Positions 9,525 through 17,151 of a DNA stretch of 64,000 nt are shown here, in pieces. The stretch is from assembly GCA_002297505.1 (NCBI GenBank), contig DBLQ01000098.1, positions 1,255 through 65,254 of the forward strand, given 5' to 3'. Each line of letters starts with the position of its first letter. Within the stretch, counting starts at the first letter, position 1. The notes beneath the pieces are model-generated. The model was not told the origin of the DNA and searched no databases. It saw nothing but the letters and a program-made list of their open reading frames with translations. Both the position numbers and the translations under genes were made by a program. This stretch comes from Flavobacteriales bacterium UBA720. GTDB taxonomy: Bacteria; Bacteroidota; Bacteroidia; Flavobacteriales; Weeksellaceae.

Positions 9525-9556
9525 AAAGCCTCAGAATTTTCTGAGGCTTTTTGTTT
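9525..9556 (+). terminator. Terminator after the E2 gene
   Basis: 10-bp stem AAAGCCTCAG / CTGAGGCTTT (9525-9534, 9541-9550) with loop AATTTT and a T-rich tail. Confidence 0.9.
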
Positions 9557-9562
9557 TTTTAA

Positions 9563-9861
9563 TTATAATTTCTTTTTATTTGGAGATTGTCTGTTTGAGA
9601 AGAATGATAATATTTCGATCTTATCATTTTTAATTCTATAATATAAAGTGTTGAATTTTAAAATTACTGCTTTTCTGGTTTGTAATTGATCGGAGTGAGG
9701 AAAAATTTTTGGATTTTGCGATATGATTGAACTAATTCTTTCAATTTCATCTCCCAACTTGTCAATTTCTTTTTGAGAAAATTTTTTTCAAGATATTCGA
9801 CACTTTCAGAAAGTTCTTCTAATGCTAAATCAGTCCAAAGAATTTCAAATCCTTTTTCCAT
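9563..9861 (-). pseudogene. RelE/ParE-family toxin, frameshifted
   Basis: Two overlapping minus-strand frames together make one RelE/ParE toxin. The first (from 9861) reads MEKGFEILWTDLALEELSES and leaves the family pattern after YLEKNF. The second supplies the family-like remainder (GDEIERISSIISQNP, then RKAVILKFNTLYYRIKND and IEILSFFSNRQ). Adding one base to the A4/T7 run at 9778-9788 restores a single 99-residue frame, the usual length for this family. Its antitoxin lies just upstream and overlaps by 17 bp. Either the toxin is inactivated or the run was miscounted in sequencing. Terminal toxin residues N, R and Q are present. Confidence 0.8.
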
Positions 9862-10087
9862 AAATTTCTCTCGCTTTAGAATGGGGATTTAATTTTCCAG
9901 CATCTGCTTGTGCAATTCCTTTTTCAATGGATTGTCTTTCGGCATCCGAAATTTGATCTGCCCAATCTTTTTTGTTTTCACGAGAAATTAAATCTGAAAT
10001 TTTTTCCAGAAAATTTAAATCTTCAATAGTAGATAACCATTGAATTAACTCTAATTTTTTATTCTGTATTTGTAATTTGGTATCCAT
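9845..10087 (-). CDS. Antitoxin of a RelE/ParE-type toxin-antitoxin module
   Basis: 80 residues. The C-terminal half ISDAERQSIEKGIAQADAGKLNPHS is typical of small Bacteroidetes antitoxins that pair with RelE/ParE toxins; the N-terminal half would be the dimerisation and DNA-binding part. It overlaps the toxin frame by 17 bp, as expected of a translationally coupled module. A CAAATTTA element (minus-strand TAAATTTG) lies at 10102-10109, 14 nt upstream. Antitoxin identity rests on pattern and context; DNA binding is inferred. Confidence 0.82.
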   Translation of the reverse strand: MDTKLQIQNKKLELIQWLSTIEDLNFLEKISDLISRENKKDWADQISDAERQSIEKGIAQADAGKLNPHSKAREIYGKRI

Positions 10088-10140
10088 TCTAAATCTTTTA
10101 TCAAATTTAAAAATATTATTTCAAATTGAATTGTAGTTTT

Positions 10141-11253
10141 CTACAACTCATCCATCTCATCAATTCCGGCTTGCCCTTCATTCATCAGATAAGCTTTAAG
10201 GAAAGGTGTGATATTTCCGTTCATCACGCTGTCTACATCGGAAGTCTCGTAGCCGGAGCGTACATCTTTTACCAATTTATAAGGTTGCATTACATAATTT
10301 CTGATTTGAGAACCCCATTCGATTTTCATTTTTCCGGCTTCGATTTCGTTTCTGGCTTTCAGGCGTTCTTCCAGTTCTATTTGGTAAAGTCGGGATTTCA
10401 GGAGTTGCATCGCCTTTTCCTTGTTCTGAAGCTGAGAACGAGATTCTGAATTTTCAATGATAATTCCCGTTGGCGCGTGACGAAGACGCACTGCCGTTTC
10501 CACCTTGTTCACGTTCTGTCCACCAGCACCGGAACTTCGCATCGTTTCGAAACTGATATCGGCCGGATTGATGTTAATCTCAATCGTATCATCCACCAAA
10601 GGATAAACATAAACGGAAACAAAACTCGTATGACGCTTGGCATTACTGTCAAAAGGCGAGATTCTCACCAACCGGTGTACGCCATTTTCCCCTTTCAGAT
10701 AGCCGAAAGCAAATTCGCCTTCCAGCTCCAAAGTCACGGTTTTGACGCCCGCAACATCGCCCGGCTGGAAATTCAGTTCCTTGATTTTGTAGCCTTGTTT
10801 GTCCGCCCACATCGTGTACATCCGCATCAGCATACTCGCCCAGTCGCAGGATTCGGTTCCGCCGGCGCCGGCTGTGATCTGGAGAACTGCCGACATCTCG
10901 TCGCCCTCATTAGACAACATATTTTTGAATTCCAGATTCTCGACTTTTTCCACCAATTGAGGAAAAGTCTCATCCAGCTCTTTTTCAGAATCCTTATCTT
11001 CTTTGGCAAACTCCATCAGGACTTGCAGATCTTCGAATTGCGTATGGATTTCCTCATAGCTTTCCACCCATTTTTTCTTGGACCTGAGCTGTTTCAAAAA
11101 TGTTTCGGCTTCTTTTGGTTTTTCCCAAAACTCGGGAGCGGCAGATTTTTCATCGTCATTGGCAATCTCGATTTTCTTTTTCTCGATGCCAAGGAATTTA
11201 TGAAGGTCTTCAATCCTGGATTGTATATCTTTTATCTGGTCTGTGTTTACCAC
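10141..11253 (-). CDS. prfB: Peptide chain release factor 2
   Basis: 370-residue RF2 that releases finished proteins at UGA and UAA codons. The stop-codon recognition motif SPF appears as ISPFDSNAKRHTSF, and the catalytic GGQ loop as SSGAGGQNVNKVE. The reading frame is uninterrupted. At the place where many bacteria carry the CTT TGA C programmed +1 frameshift site, this gene reads CTT GGC (11188-11193, codons 21-22), so the autoregulatory frameshift is absent. The start appears to be GTG at 11253, since no in-frame ATG lies nearby. A CAAAAATA element (minus-strand TATTTTTG) at 11271-11278 is a likely -7 box, 17 nt upstream. Confidence 0.96.
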   Translation of the reverse strand: MVNTDQIKDIQSRIEDLHKFLGIEKKKIEIANDDEKSAAPEFWEKPKEAETFLKQLRSKKKWVESYEEIHTQFEDLQVLMEFAKEDKDSEKELDETFPQLVEKVENLEFKNMLSNEGDEMSAVLQITAGAGGTESCDWASMLMRMYTMWADKQGYKIKELNFQPGDVAGVKTVTLELEGEFAFGYLKGENGVHRLVRISPFDSNAKRHTSFVSVYVYPLVDDTIEININPADISFETMRSSGAGGQNVNKVETAVRLRHAPTGIIIENSESRSQLQNKEKAMQLLKSRLYQIELEERLKARNEIEAGKMKIEWGSQIRNYVMQPYKLVKDVRSGYETSDVDSVMNGNITPFLKAYLMNEGQAGIDEMDEL

Positions 11254-11494
11254 GTTTGTTTTGATTTTTGCAAAAATACGAAGAAAGACTTTAAATTATA
11301 AGTTATAAATTTTAGATTTTAAATGAAATTTTATGTTATTGATAAACAGTTTGTTGGAGCGTAATCTAATCTATTTCAAAGAATGAAATCTAAATCGAAA
11401 TCGCGAATATTGATTTTAAAAATTAATTTCATAGAACACTTTTATTATTTTCTAATTTAAATCATATCTTGAAAGGGATGTGATTTTTGGTTTT

Positions 11495-11779
11495 TTAATA
11501 AATGATAAAAAATTCATCTATAAATTGTGCATTATGATCTAACACAAGTGCAAATAGTCCAAGTGATTTATTGTTATTATCAAATATTGGAGTTTCAAAA
11601 GAATGAAAATTGAAATGCGTTTTATTGTATTTAATTTGCTGAGAATCAATAAAAATGTCTTTGTCCTTTATGTCCAAATCTTCTGCGGAATTTGCTTTTA
11701 AAATATGACTGAAATGTTTTTCTAACTCTCTTTTTATATTTTGTTTTACAATAAAGTCGTTGATTTGAATTTCTGCCAT
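11495..11779 (-). CDS. Hypothetical protein downstream of a toxin-antitoxin pair
   Basis: 94 residues, not recognised. It is rich in Asp, Asn, Ile and Phe, with probable strands in NKTHFNFHSFETPIFD and LGLFALVLDHN, and has no signal peptide or membrane segment. It starts only 6 bp after the stop of the RelE/ParE-like toxin on the same strand, so it is probably the third gene of that operon. A role as accessory or immunity factor is possible but not supported by any motif. Confidence 0.6.
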   Translation of the reverse strand: MAEIQINDFIVKQNIKRELEKHFSHILKANSAEDLDIKDKDIFIDSQQIKYNKTHFNFHSFETPIFDNNNKSLGLFALVLDHNAQFIDEFFIIY

Positions 11780-11785
11780 AGTTTT

Positions 11786-12085
11786 TTATTTCAATTTGAA
11801 AGTTTCATCAGGATTTTGGCTTCCGTGTCTGATGGTCAAAATATAAAGGATGCCGTCAAGGAATTCATAGTAAAGAAGATATTTGCGAATGAGTTTGATA
11901 TACACATTTTCTATATCAGTTTTTCTTCCAATTTTAGGTTGTTCCAAAATCAGGTTGACTTGAGATTCAATTAGTGCATTTAGTTTTATGCTAAATGTAT
12001 TGGACTGGTTTCTATCAATCCAATATTGCAAAATCTCAATAAGCTCCTTTTTTGCTTTTTTTGTCCAGACTATTTTTTCAGCCAT
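11786..12085 (-). CDS. RelE/ParE-family toxin
   Basis: 99 residues with the usual layout of the family: a KIVWTKKAKKELIEILQYW N-terminal strand-helix, a second helix (FSIKLNALIESQVNLI), the QPKIGRKT turn with conserved Pro/Gly/Arg, a beta-hairpin with LIRKYLLYYEF, and a C-terminal ILYILTIRHGSQNP strand where the R/H residues common to RelE or ParE toxins sit. RelE relatives cleave mRNA on the ribosome and ParE relatives poison gyrase; the sequence does not decide between them. It overlaps the antitoxin by 16 bp and, unlike the module at 9.6 kb, is intact. Confidence 0.88.
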   Translation of the reverse strand: MAEKIVWTKKAKKELIEILQYWIDRNQSNTFSIKLNALIESQVNLILEQPKIGRKTDIENVYIKLIRKYLLYYEFLDGILYILTIRHGSQNPDETFKLK

Positions 12086-12303
12086 TCTTTGATCTCTTCT
12101 TGAACACTACCATTCGAAAAAGTTTCGCCATTTTCTATTTCATATTTGGCTTCAGAAATTGCCTTTTTCTCATCTTCTGAAGTAATATAGATTGATTCTT
12201 CCGATTGGAACTTCAATTGTTGCAATAATTCCTTTAATCTTACTTTGTCAGTAATGTTATTGATCTCGTTGATTAAATCCAATTTTAGTTCGGCGATATT
12301 CAT
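12070..12303 (-). CDS. Antitoxin partner of the downstream RelE/ParE-like toxin
   Basis: 77 residues, acidic and helical (MNIAELKLDLINEI, VRLKELLQQLK), ending in an EEIKEWLKK tail that would wrap the toxin. The segment DEKKAISEAKYEIENGETFS resembles antitoxins of the Bacteroidetes RelE/ParE type. It is the first gene of the operon and overlaps the toxin start by 16 bp. Identity rests on pattern plus context. Confidence 0.8.
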   Translation of the reverse strand: MNIAELKLDLINEINNITDKVRLKELLQQLKFQSEESIYITSEDEKKAISEAKYEIENGETFSNGSVQEEIKEWLKK

Positions 12304-12428
12304 ATGTCAAAATCTTGATATAAAATTATAAAATTAAATTGGATTTTTTTTGAGTAAAAATAAAATCATTAAATCACTTTTTTTGCAACTCAAGAATTTT
12401 TATTTACATTGGCAAATAAGATTTAAGA

Positions 12429-12854
12429 ATGAAAAAATTACAGTTAATAGGTCTGTTTTTGCTTGTGGCAGGGAGTTTCCTGCCCTTGGTTCACATTCCA
12501 ATTGTTGGGAACTGGAACTATTGGAAAGTGGATCATACACTCGCGGCGATGGTTTGGGGGTTTTCTTTGCTGACGCTGGTTTTCATCTTAATCGAGAAGA
12601 GGAAATGGGTGAAAATAATGGCATTTATAATGATATTGCTTTTTGTTTTCACAATCGTTGCTGTTAAGCTAAAATCTTTGGATTATTTCAGCTTTTTACC
12701 TTTCAAGTCCTGGCAATCTACATTTGCCGGAATCGTCAAATTATCCTGGGGCTGGTTCATCGAATTTTTAGGAGTGGCAATTATTTTAATCGCAGCCGGA
12801 AAAAGTAAAATTGAACCACAAAGCCACAATGATTTTCACAAGGAACACCTTTAA
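12429..12854 (+). CDS. Hypothetical four-helix membrane protein
   Basis: 141 residues, not recognised. Four hydrophobic segments are visible: about 4-24, 40-56, 62-82 and 106-128. The C-terminal tail after residue 125 is encoded by a CCACAAAGCCACAATG stretch that looks like a dispersed intergenic repeat, so the tail may be acquired. There is no operon partner; the thiolase gene starts 93 bp downstream on the same strand. Confidence 0.65.
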   Translation: MKKLQLIGLFLLVAGSFLPLVHIPIVGNWNYWKVDHTLAAMVWGFSLLTLVFILIEKRKWVKIMAFIMILLFVFTIVAVKLKSLDYFSFLPFKSWQSTFAGIVKLSWGWFIEFLGVAIILIAAGKSKIEPQSHNDFHKEHL

Positions 12855-12947
12855 CTTTTAAGATGATCTACCTTGTGAACTTTGTGAAAAACCTTTGTAA
12901 CCTTGTATTTAAAAATTTTATATTAAATAAAAAAAATTAAAAATATT

Positions 12948-14129
12948 ATGAAAGAAGTATTCATTGTATCAGCGGTCAGAACGCCAATGGGAAGTTTTAT
13001 GGGAAGCATTGCTGGCGTGCCTGCAACACAGTTGGGAACTGCTGCGGTAAAAGGAGCTTTAGACAAAATCAATCTTGACCCGGGTTTGGTGGAGGAGATT
13101 TATATGGGTAATGTTCTGCAGGCCAATTTAGGACAAGCGCCGGCAAGACAAGTCGCTCTGGGTGCAGGTTTATCCAATCATACACCATCTACTACCATCA
13201 ACAAAGTTTGCGCTTCCGGGATGAAAGCCGTTACAATGGCGGCTCAGGCTATCAAGGCGGGCGATGTGGATGTTATCGTGGCAGGCGGGATGGAAAATAT
13301 GTCCAGCGTTCCTCATTATCTGGACGGAAGAAACGGTGTTAAACTCGGCGAGATCAAAATGCAGGACGGCCTTTTGAAAGACGGTCTGACTGACGTTTAC
13401 AACAAGACGCATATGGGCGTTTGTGCAGAGCTTTGCGCCAAAGAAAACAACATTACAAGGGAAGAGCAGGACGCTTTCGCAATTCAGTCATACAAAAGAT
13501 CTGCAGCAGCTTGGGAAGCCGGAAAATTTGCTGACGAAGTAGTTCCTGTAACAATTCCACAAAGAAAAGGCGATCCGATTATTTTCTCAGAAGATGAGGA
13601 ATATAAAGCTGTTAAATTCGATAAAATCCCGACGTTGCCAACAGTTTTCCAAAAAGAAGACGGAACGGTGACAGCCGCCAACGCTTCAACGCTAAATGAC
13701 GGTGCTTCGGCTTTGATCCTGATGTCCAAGGAAAAAATGGAAGAATTAGGACTGAAACCATTAGCTAAGATTATCTCTTATGCCGATGCTGCAACAGAGC
13801 CGGAAAGATTTACCACGGCGCCTTCCAAAGCTTTACCAATAGCGCTTAAAAAAGCTAACCTGACTAAAGAAGATATTGATTTCTTCGAGTTCAATGAAGC
13901 ATTTTCCGTAGTCGGATTGGCAAATAACAAAATCCTTGGCTTGGATGATTCCAAAGTGAACGTGAATGGTGGCGCAGTGTCCCTTGGTCATCCTCTGGGA
14001 AGCTCCGGCTCCAGAATTATCGTGACATTGATTAACGTTCTGAAACAGAACAATGGAAAATACGGCGCAGCTGCGATTTGTAATGGCGGCGGCGGTGCTA
14101 CAGCAATTGTTATTGAGAATTTGCAATAA
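12948..14129 (+). CDS. Acetyl-CoA C-acetyltransferase (thiolase)
   Basis: 393-residue cytoplasmic thiolase that condenses or cleaves acyl-CoA, here most like the biosynthetic acetyl-CoA acetyltransferases. Key residues: nucleophile C88 in NKVCASGMKAV, the AGGMENMSSVPH loop, the conserved His in GGAVSLGHPLGSSGSR and the second Cys in AICNGGGGATA. It could supply acetoacetyl-CoA to the mevalonate pathway, which fits the mevalonate-kinase-like gene 2 kb downstream and idi at 30 kb; a role in fatty-acid breakdown is equally possible. Confidence 0.94.
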   Translation: MKEVFIVSAVRTPMGSFMGSIAGVPATQLGTAAVKGALDKINLDPGLVEEIYMGNVLQANLGQAPARQVALGAGLSNHTPSTTINKVCASGMKAVTMAAQAIKAGDVDVIVAGGMENMSSVPHYLDGRNGVKLGEIKMQDGLLKDGLTDVYNKTHMGVCAELCAKENNITREEQDAFAIQSYKRSAAAWEAGKFADEVVPVTIPQRKGDPIIFSEDEEYKAVKFDKIPTLPTVFQKEDGTVTAANASTLNDGASALILMSKEKMEELGLKPLAKIISYADAATEPERFTTAPSKALPIALKKANLTKEDIDFFEFNEAFSVVGLANNKILGLDDSKVNVNGGAVSLGHPLGSSGSRIIVTLINVLKQNNGKYGAAAICNGGGGATAIVIENLQ

Positions 14130-14261
14130 TTTTTAAGCCTTCTTTTAGCCTGTAATTGTATAGCAAACTCAAATTTTAAATTGTATTATCAATTTAATAA
14201 AAATAAGAGTCCTTTCTTGAAATAAACTTAGACATAATAGCGATAGAGCTTGCAATTTACA

Positions 14262-14467
14262 AGGTCCGCCTACCAATTTGGTAGGCGGACCTGTCTTTTT
14301 GGTAGGCGATCCTACCGTTTTACTAGGCGTGCCTATCTTTTTGATAGGCGAACCTACCTTTTACTAGGCAAACCTACCTTTTTGCTAGGCGTGCCTACCT
14401 TTTTGCTAGGCGAGCCTGTCTTCTCGCCAGGAGATCCTAATGTTTTGGCAGGCGTACCAACCAACTG
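14262..14467. repeat. Array of nine 21-bp dyad units with a leading perfect hairpin
   Basis: Nine units begin at 14280, 14301, 14322, 14343, 14363, 14384, 14405, 14426 and 14447, a period of 21 bp with one 20-bp step. Each follows the plan NNTAGGCGnnCCTACC plus a T-rich spacer. TAGG and CCTA form a dyad about a 4-nt centre whose last two bases vary (ga, at, tg, aa, aa, tg, ag, at, ta). The second unit is a perfect GGTAGG-N4-CCTACC palindrome. The array is preceded by an inverted half-unit (14262-14274) that pairs perfectly with 14280-14292. The last two units are degenerate. It fills most of the 451-bp gap between the thiolase and MFS genes; the rest of the gap is AT-rich with nothing else recognised. 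Confidence 0.9.
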
Positions 14468-14554
14468 TTATGCTGCATTGGCACTCAATAGTCTATAGAC
14501 TGAAACTTGATATAAATAAAACTATTAATTCATCATACATTTGAATCCTTTTTT

Positions 14555-14562
14555 TACTTTTG
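14555..14562 (+). promoter_or_regulatory. Bacteroidetes -7 element (TACTTTTG)
   Basis: Matches TAnnTTTG, 18 nt before the MFS start codon. A second match, TACATTTG, lies at 14536-14543. No well-spaced TTG is seen for either. Confidence 0.45.
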
Positions 14563-14580
14563 TCTAAATAATTATTTCCA

Positions 14581-16056
14581 ATGTCAGAAATAGAAACAGC
14601 AACCACAGAAAACTCCATCAAAAACAATCCGAAAATAATGCGCGCCTGGGCGCTATACGATTGGGCCAATTCGGTTTATTCACTGGTAATCACCTCCACC
14701 ATATTCCCGATTTATTACTCGATTCTCACCACGGCTTATGAAAAAGATGAGTATGTGAAGGAAACGGGACAAATGATAAAAGTTCCTGTCCGTCATCTGA
14801 TCAAAATTTTCGGTAAAGAATATCAGCCGGATGCGGTCTACGGCTACTCCCTGACGCTTTCATTTGTGATTGTGGTATTACTTTCGCCAATTTTGTCTTC
14901 TCTGGCTGATACCATTGGAAATAAAAAATCCTTTCTTCAGTTTTTCTGTTATCTAGGCGCAACATCCTGTATGGGGCTGGCCATGTTTACAGGCATGGGA
15001 ACGGTGTGGCTGGGCTTGTTATTCAGCATCACGGCCAGTGTGGGTTTCTGGGGAAGTTTGGTGTTTTACAACTCATTCCTTCCGGATATTGCCACGCCGG
15101 ATAAGCAGGATTCTTTGTCCGCCAAAGGTTATGTCTACGGCTACATCGGTTCCGTTATTTTGGTGGTGATCTGTCTGGTCCTGATTCAGGTTTGTGCCGA
15201 GACACCGAAGCAGGCAGCCATCTACACTAGGGTTAGCTTTTTATTGACCGGTGCGTGGTGGTTTGGATTTTCACAGTATACGTTCAAACACTTGCCGCAA
15301 TTTGGCCAGGTGAAGGAGCAGTTGCCAAAAGATCTGGTTTTGCTTAATTATAAAAACATCTTTAAAAGTCATGCAGAGCAGGGCGGTTTTTTCGAAGTTT
15401 TCAAAGATAACATCAGTTTCTATATTGATATTGTAAAACAAAGTTTCAGAGAACTTTTCAAAGTTGGAAATCATCTATTCGGAGACCGTAATCTGAAATA
15501 TTTCCTGACCAGTTTTTTCTTTTACAGTGTCGGGATGCAGACCATTTTCCTGATGGCAACGCTGTTCGGGAAGAGTGAAATCAATATGGCGCAGGATAAA
15601 CTGATCATGACCTTATTATTGATCCAGATCGAAGCCATTATCGGGGCGTTATTCTTTTCCTGGCTGTCTAAGAAAATCGGAAACAAAAATGTCATCAGCA
15701 TTACCGTTGCAATGTGGATTGCCGCTTGTCTGGCAGCATATTATCTCAATAAAGAAAACCCGAATGTCGAATATCAGTTTTACGGAGTTGCCGCGGTAAT
15801 CGGCCTTGTGATGGGCGGTTTGCAGGCAATGTCTCGTTCAACTTATTCCAAATTGCTTCCGACGGATTCTATGGACAATACCACCTATTTTAGTTTCTAT
15901 GACGTTTTAGAAAAACTGGCGATTATCCTTGGAACATTCATATTCGCAACACTGATCGAGCATTACAACAATATGCGGTTTGCAGCCCTGTCAATGAGCA
16001 TTTTCTTTGCATTGGGATTGATATTCATTCGGTTTGTCAAAACTAAATCCAATTAA
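14581..16056 (+). CDS. MFS transporter, UMF1 (Atg22-like) family
   Basis: 491-residue inner-membrane protein with about 12 hydrophobic helices. The N-terminal signature RAWALYDWANSVYSLV followed by FPIYY is characteristic of the UMF1/Atg22-like branch of the major facilitator superfamily, whose fungal members export amino acids from vacuoles. The MFS cytoplasmic-loop pattern LADTIGNKKS is present after TM2, and a long central loop (about 235-300) separates the halves. The substrate is unknown. The gene stands alone. Confidence 0.88.
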   Translation: MSEIETATTENSIKNNPKIMRAWALYDWANSVYSLVITSTIFPIYYSILTTAYEKDEYVKETGQMIKVPVRHLIKIFGKEYQPDAVYGYSLTLSFVIVVLLSPILSSLADTIGNKKSFLQFFCYLGATSCMGLAMFTGMGTVWLGLLFSITASVGFWGSLVFYNSFLPDIATPDKQDSLSAKGYVYGYIGSVILVVICLVLIQVCAETPKQAAIYTRVSFLLTGAWWFGFSQYTFKHLPQFGQVKEQLPKDLVLLNYKNIFKSHAEQGGFFEVFKDNISFYIDIVKQSFRELFKVGNHLFGDRNLKYFLTSFFFYSVGMQTIFLMATLFGKSEINMAQDKLIMTLLLIQIEAIIGALFFSWLSKKIGNKNVISITVAMWIAACLAAYYLNKENPNVEYQFYGVAAVIGLVMGGLQAMSRSTYSKLLPTDSMDNTTYFSFYDVLEKLAIILGTFIFATLIEHYNNMRFAALSMSIFFALGLIFIRFVKTKSN

Positions 16057-16128
16057 TTAAGTTTATTTAATATTAAATTCATAAAATTTAGGCTCGATAA
16101 TTGATAAGTTTCAAAAGAAAAAATTTCA

Positions 16129-16136
16129 TAAATTTG
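16129..16136 (+). promoter_or_regulatory. Bacteroidetes -7 element (TAAATTTG)
   Basis: 17 nt before the mevalonate-kinase-like ATG. A TTG at 16101-16103 is 25 nt upstream, slightly longer than the usual spacing. Confidence 0.5.
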
Positions 16137-16153
16137 CAATATCAAAACACGGT

Positions 16154-17080
16154 ATGAATAACCCTTTATTTTACGCAAAAATTCTTTTATTTGGCGAGTA
16201 TGGTATCATCGAGGATTCTCAGGGTCTTACGTTGCCTTACAGTTTTTATAAAGGAACACTGAAATTTTCGGATTTGGACAACGATTTTGAAAAAAAATCC
16301 AATCAGTCTCTGGCCCAATATTCCAATTATCTTACAGATTTGGAATTGCCTTCCGAGTATCAACTGGATGTTCAATCGTTTCAATCAGATATTGCAAAAG
16401 GTTTATTCTTTGATTCCAATATTCCGCAAGGTTATGGTGTCGGCAGCTCCGGCGCTTTGGTCGCTGCGATTTTTGAAAAATATTCACTCAACAAAAAGAA
16501 TCCTGAAACCATCACCAAAGTTGAACTCAAGGATCTAAAAGCCATTTTCGGTCAGCTGGAAAGTTATTTCCACGGGAAAAGTTCCGGGATTGACCCATTA
16601 ATCTGTTTCATGAATCTCCCGATTCTAATCGAAAGTAAAGAAAGCGTGGACAAAGTTTCTATCCCGAAAGAAGAATTGGGCAAAGGCGCCATTTTCTTGA
16701 TTGATTCGGGTGTAACTGGCGAAACAGGACCGATGATCCAGATCTTCTTTGAAAAGTTGAAGAATGAAGGTTTCAGAAAGACTTTAAAAGAAGAATTCAT
16801 CCGTTACAATAATGCATGCATTGAGGATTTTCTGAAAAAAGATATGAACCCGTTTTTCCGTAATCTTAAAAAATTATCGGTTTGGGCCTACGAACATTTC
16901 CGTCCGATGATCCCGGAAAATCTCTTCAACGTGTGGAAAAAAGGTTTGGATTCCAACGTCTATTATCTTAAACTCTGCGGAAGCGGCGGCGGCGGCTACA
17001 TCCTCGGTTTTGCAAAAGATTACGCGAAGGCAGAAAAGATGCTGGAAGGATTTCACAAAGAGGTGATCTACAGATTTTAA
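16154..17080 (+). CDS. GHMP kinase, probable mevalonate kinase
   Basis: 308-residue GHMP-superfamily small-molecule kinase. The N-terminus FYAKILLFGEYGIIEDSQ matches the GHMP substrate-binding start. The glycine/serine ATP loop appears as GYGVGSSGALVAA, and the C-terminal GHMP motif as LCGSGGGGYILGF. A K-S-S-G-I-D-P segment (FHGKSSGIDP) carries the conserved Asp expected of mevalonate kinases. It would phosphorylate mevalonate with ATP. It is followed by a UbiA-like prenyltransferase, consistent with isoprenoid metabolism. Exact substrate is inferred from family and context. Confidence 0.82.
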   Translation: MNNPLFYAKILLFGEYGIIEDSQGLTLPYSFYKGTLKFSDLDNDFEKKSNQSLAQYSNYLTDLELPSEYQLDVQSFQSDIAKGLFFDSNIPQGYGVGSSGALVAAIFEKYSLNKKNPETITKVELKDLKAIFGQLESYFHGKSSGIDPLICFMNLPILIESKESVDKVSIPKEELGKGAIFLIDSGVTGETGPMIQIFFEKLKNEGFRKTLKEEFIRYNNACIEDFLKKDMNPFFRNLKKLSVWAYEHFRPMIPENLFNVWKKGLDSNVYYLKLCGSGGGGYILGFAKDYAKAEKMLEGFHKEVIYRF

Positions 17081-17107
17081 ATTCAAAAAAAAATAAAGTA
17101 ATATAAG

Positions 17108-17138
17108 CCTTTCATCGTCTGACTTTGAAAGGTTTTTT
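17108..17138 (+). terminator. Terminator after the mevalonate-kinase-like gene
   Basis: CCTTTCA / TGAAAGG (17108-17114, 17126-17132), then six T. It lies before the ATG of the next gene, which argues against the upstream in-frame TTG start for that gene. Confidence 0.75.
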
Positions 17139-17151
17139 ATCATCAGAAACA

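Noticed and set aside
10477..11301. 274-codon plus-strand frame opposite prfB
   Set aside because: It lies antisense to a fully conserved gene and has no recognisable domain.
14250..14498. An 82-codon plus-strand frame across the 21-bp array with a seven-residue repeat (FGRRTCL, FTRRAYL, LLGVPTF and so on)
   Set aside because: 21 bp keeps the frame by chance. One step is 20 bp so the repeated words change frame, the start would be TTG, and the DNA shows dyad symmetry rather than codon conservation. I treat it as non-coding.
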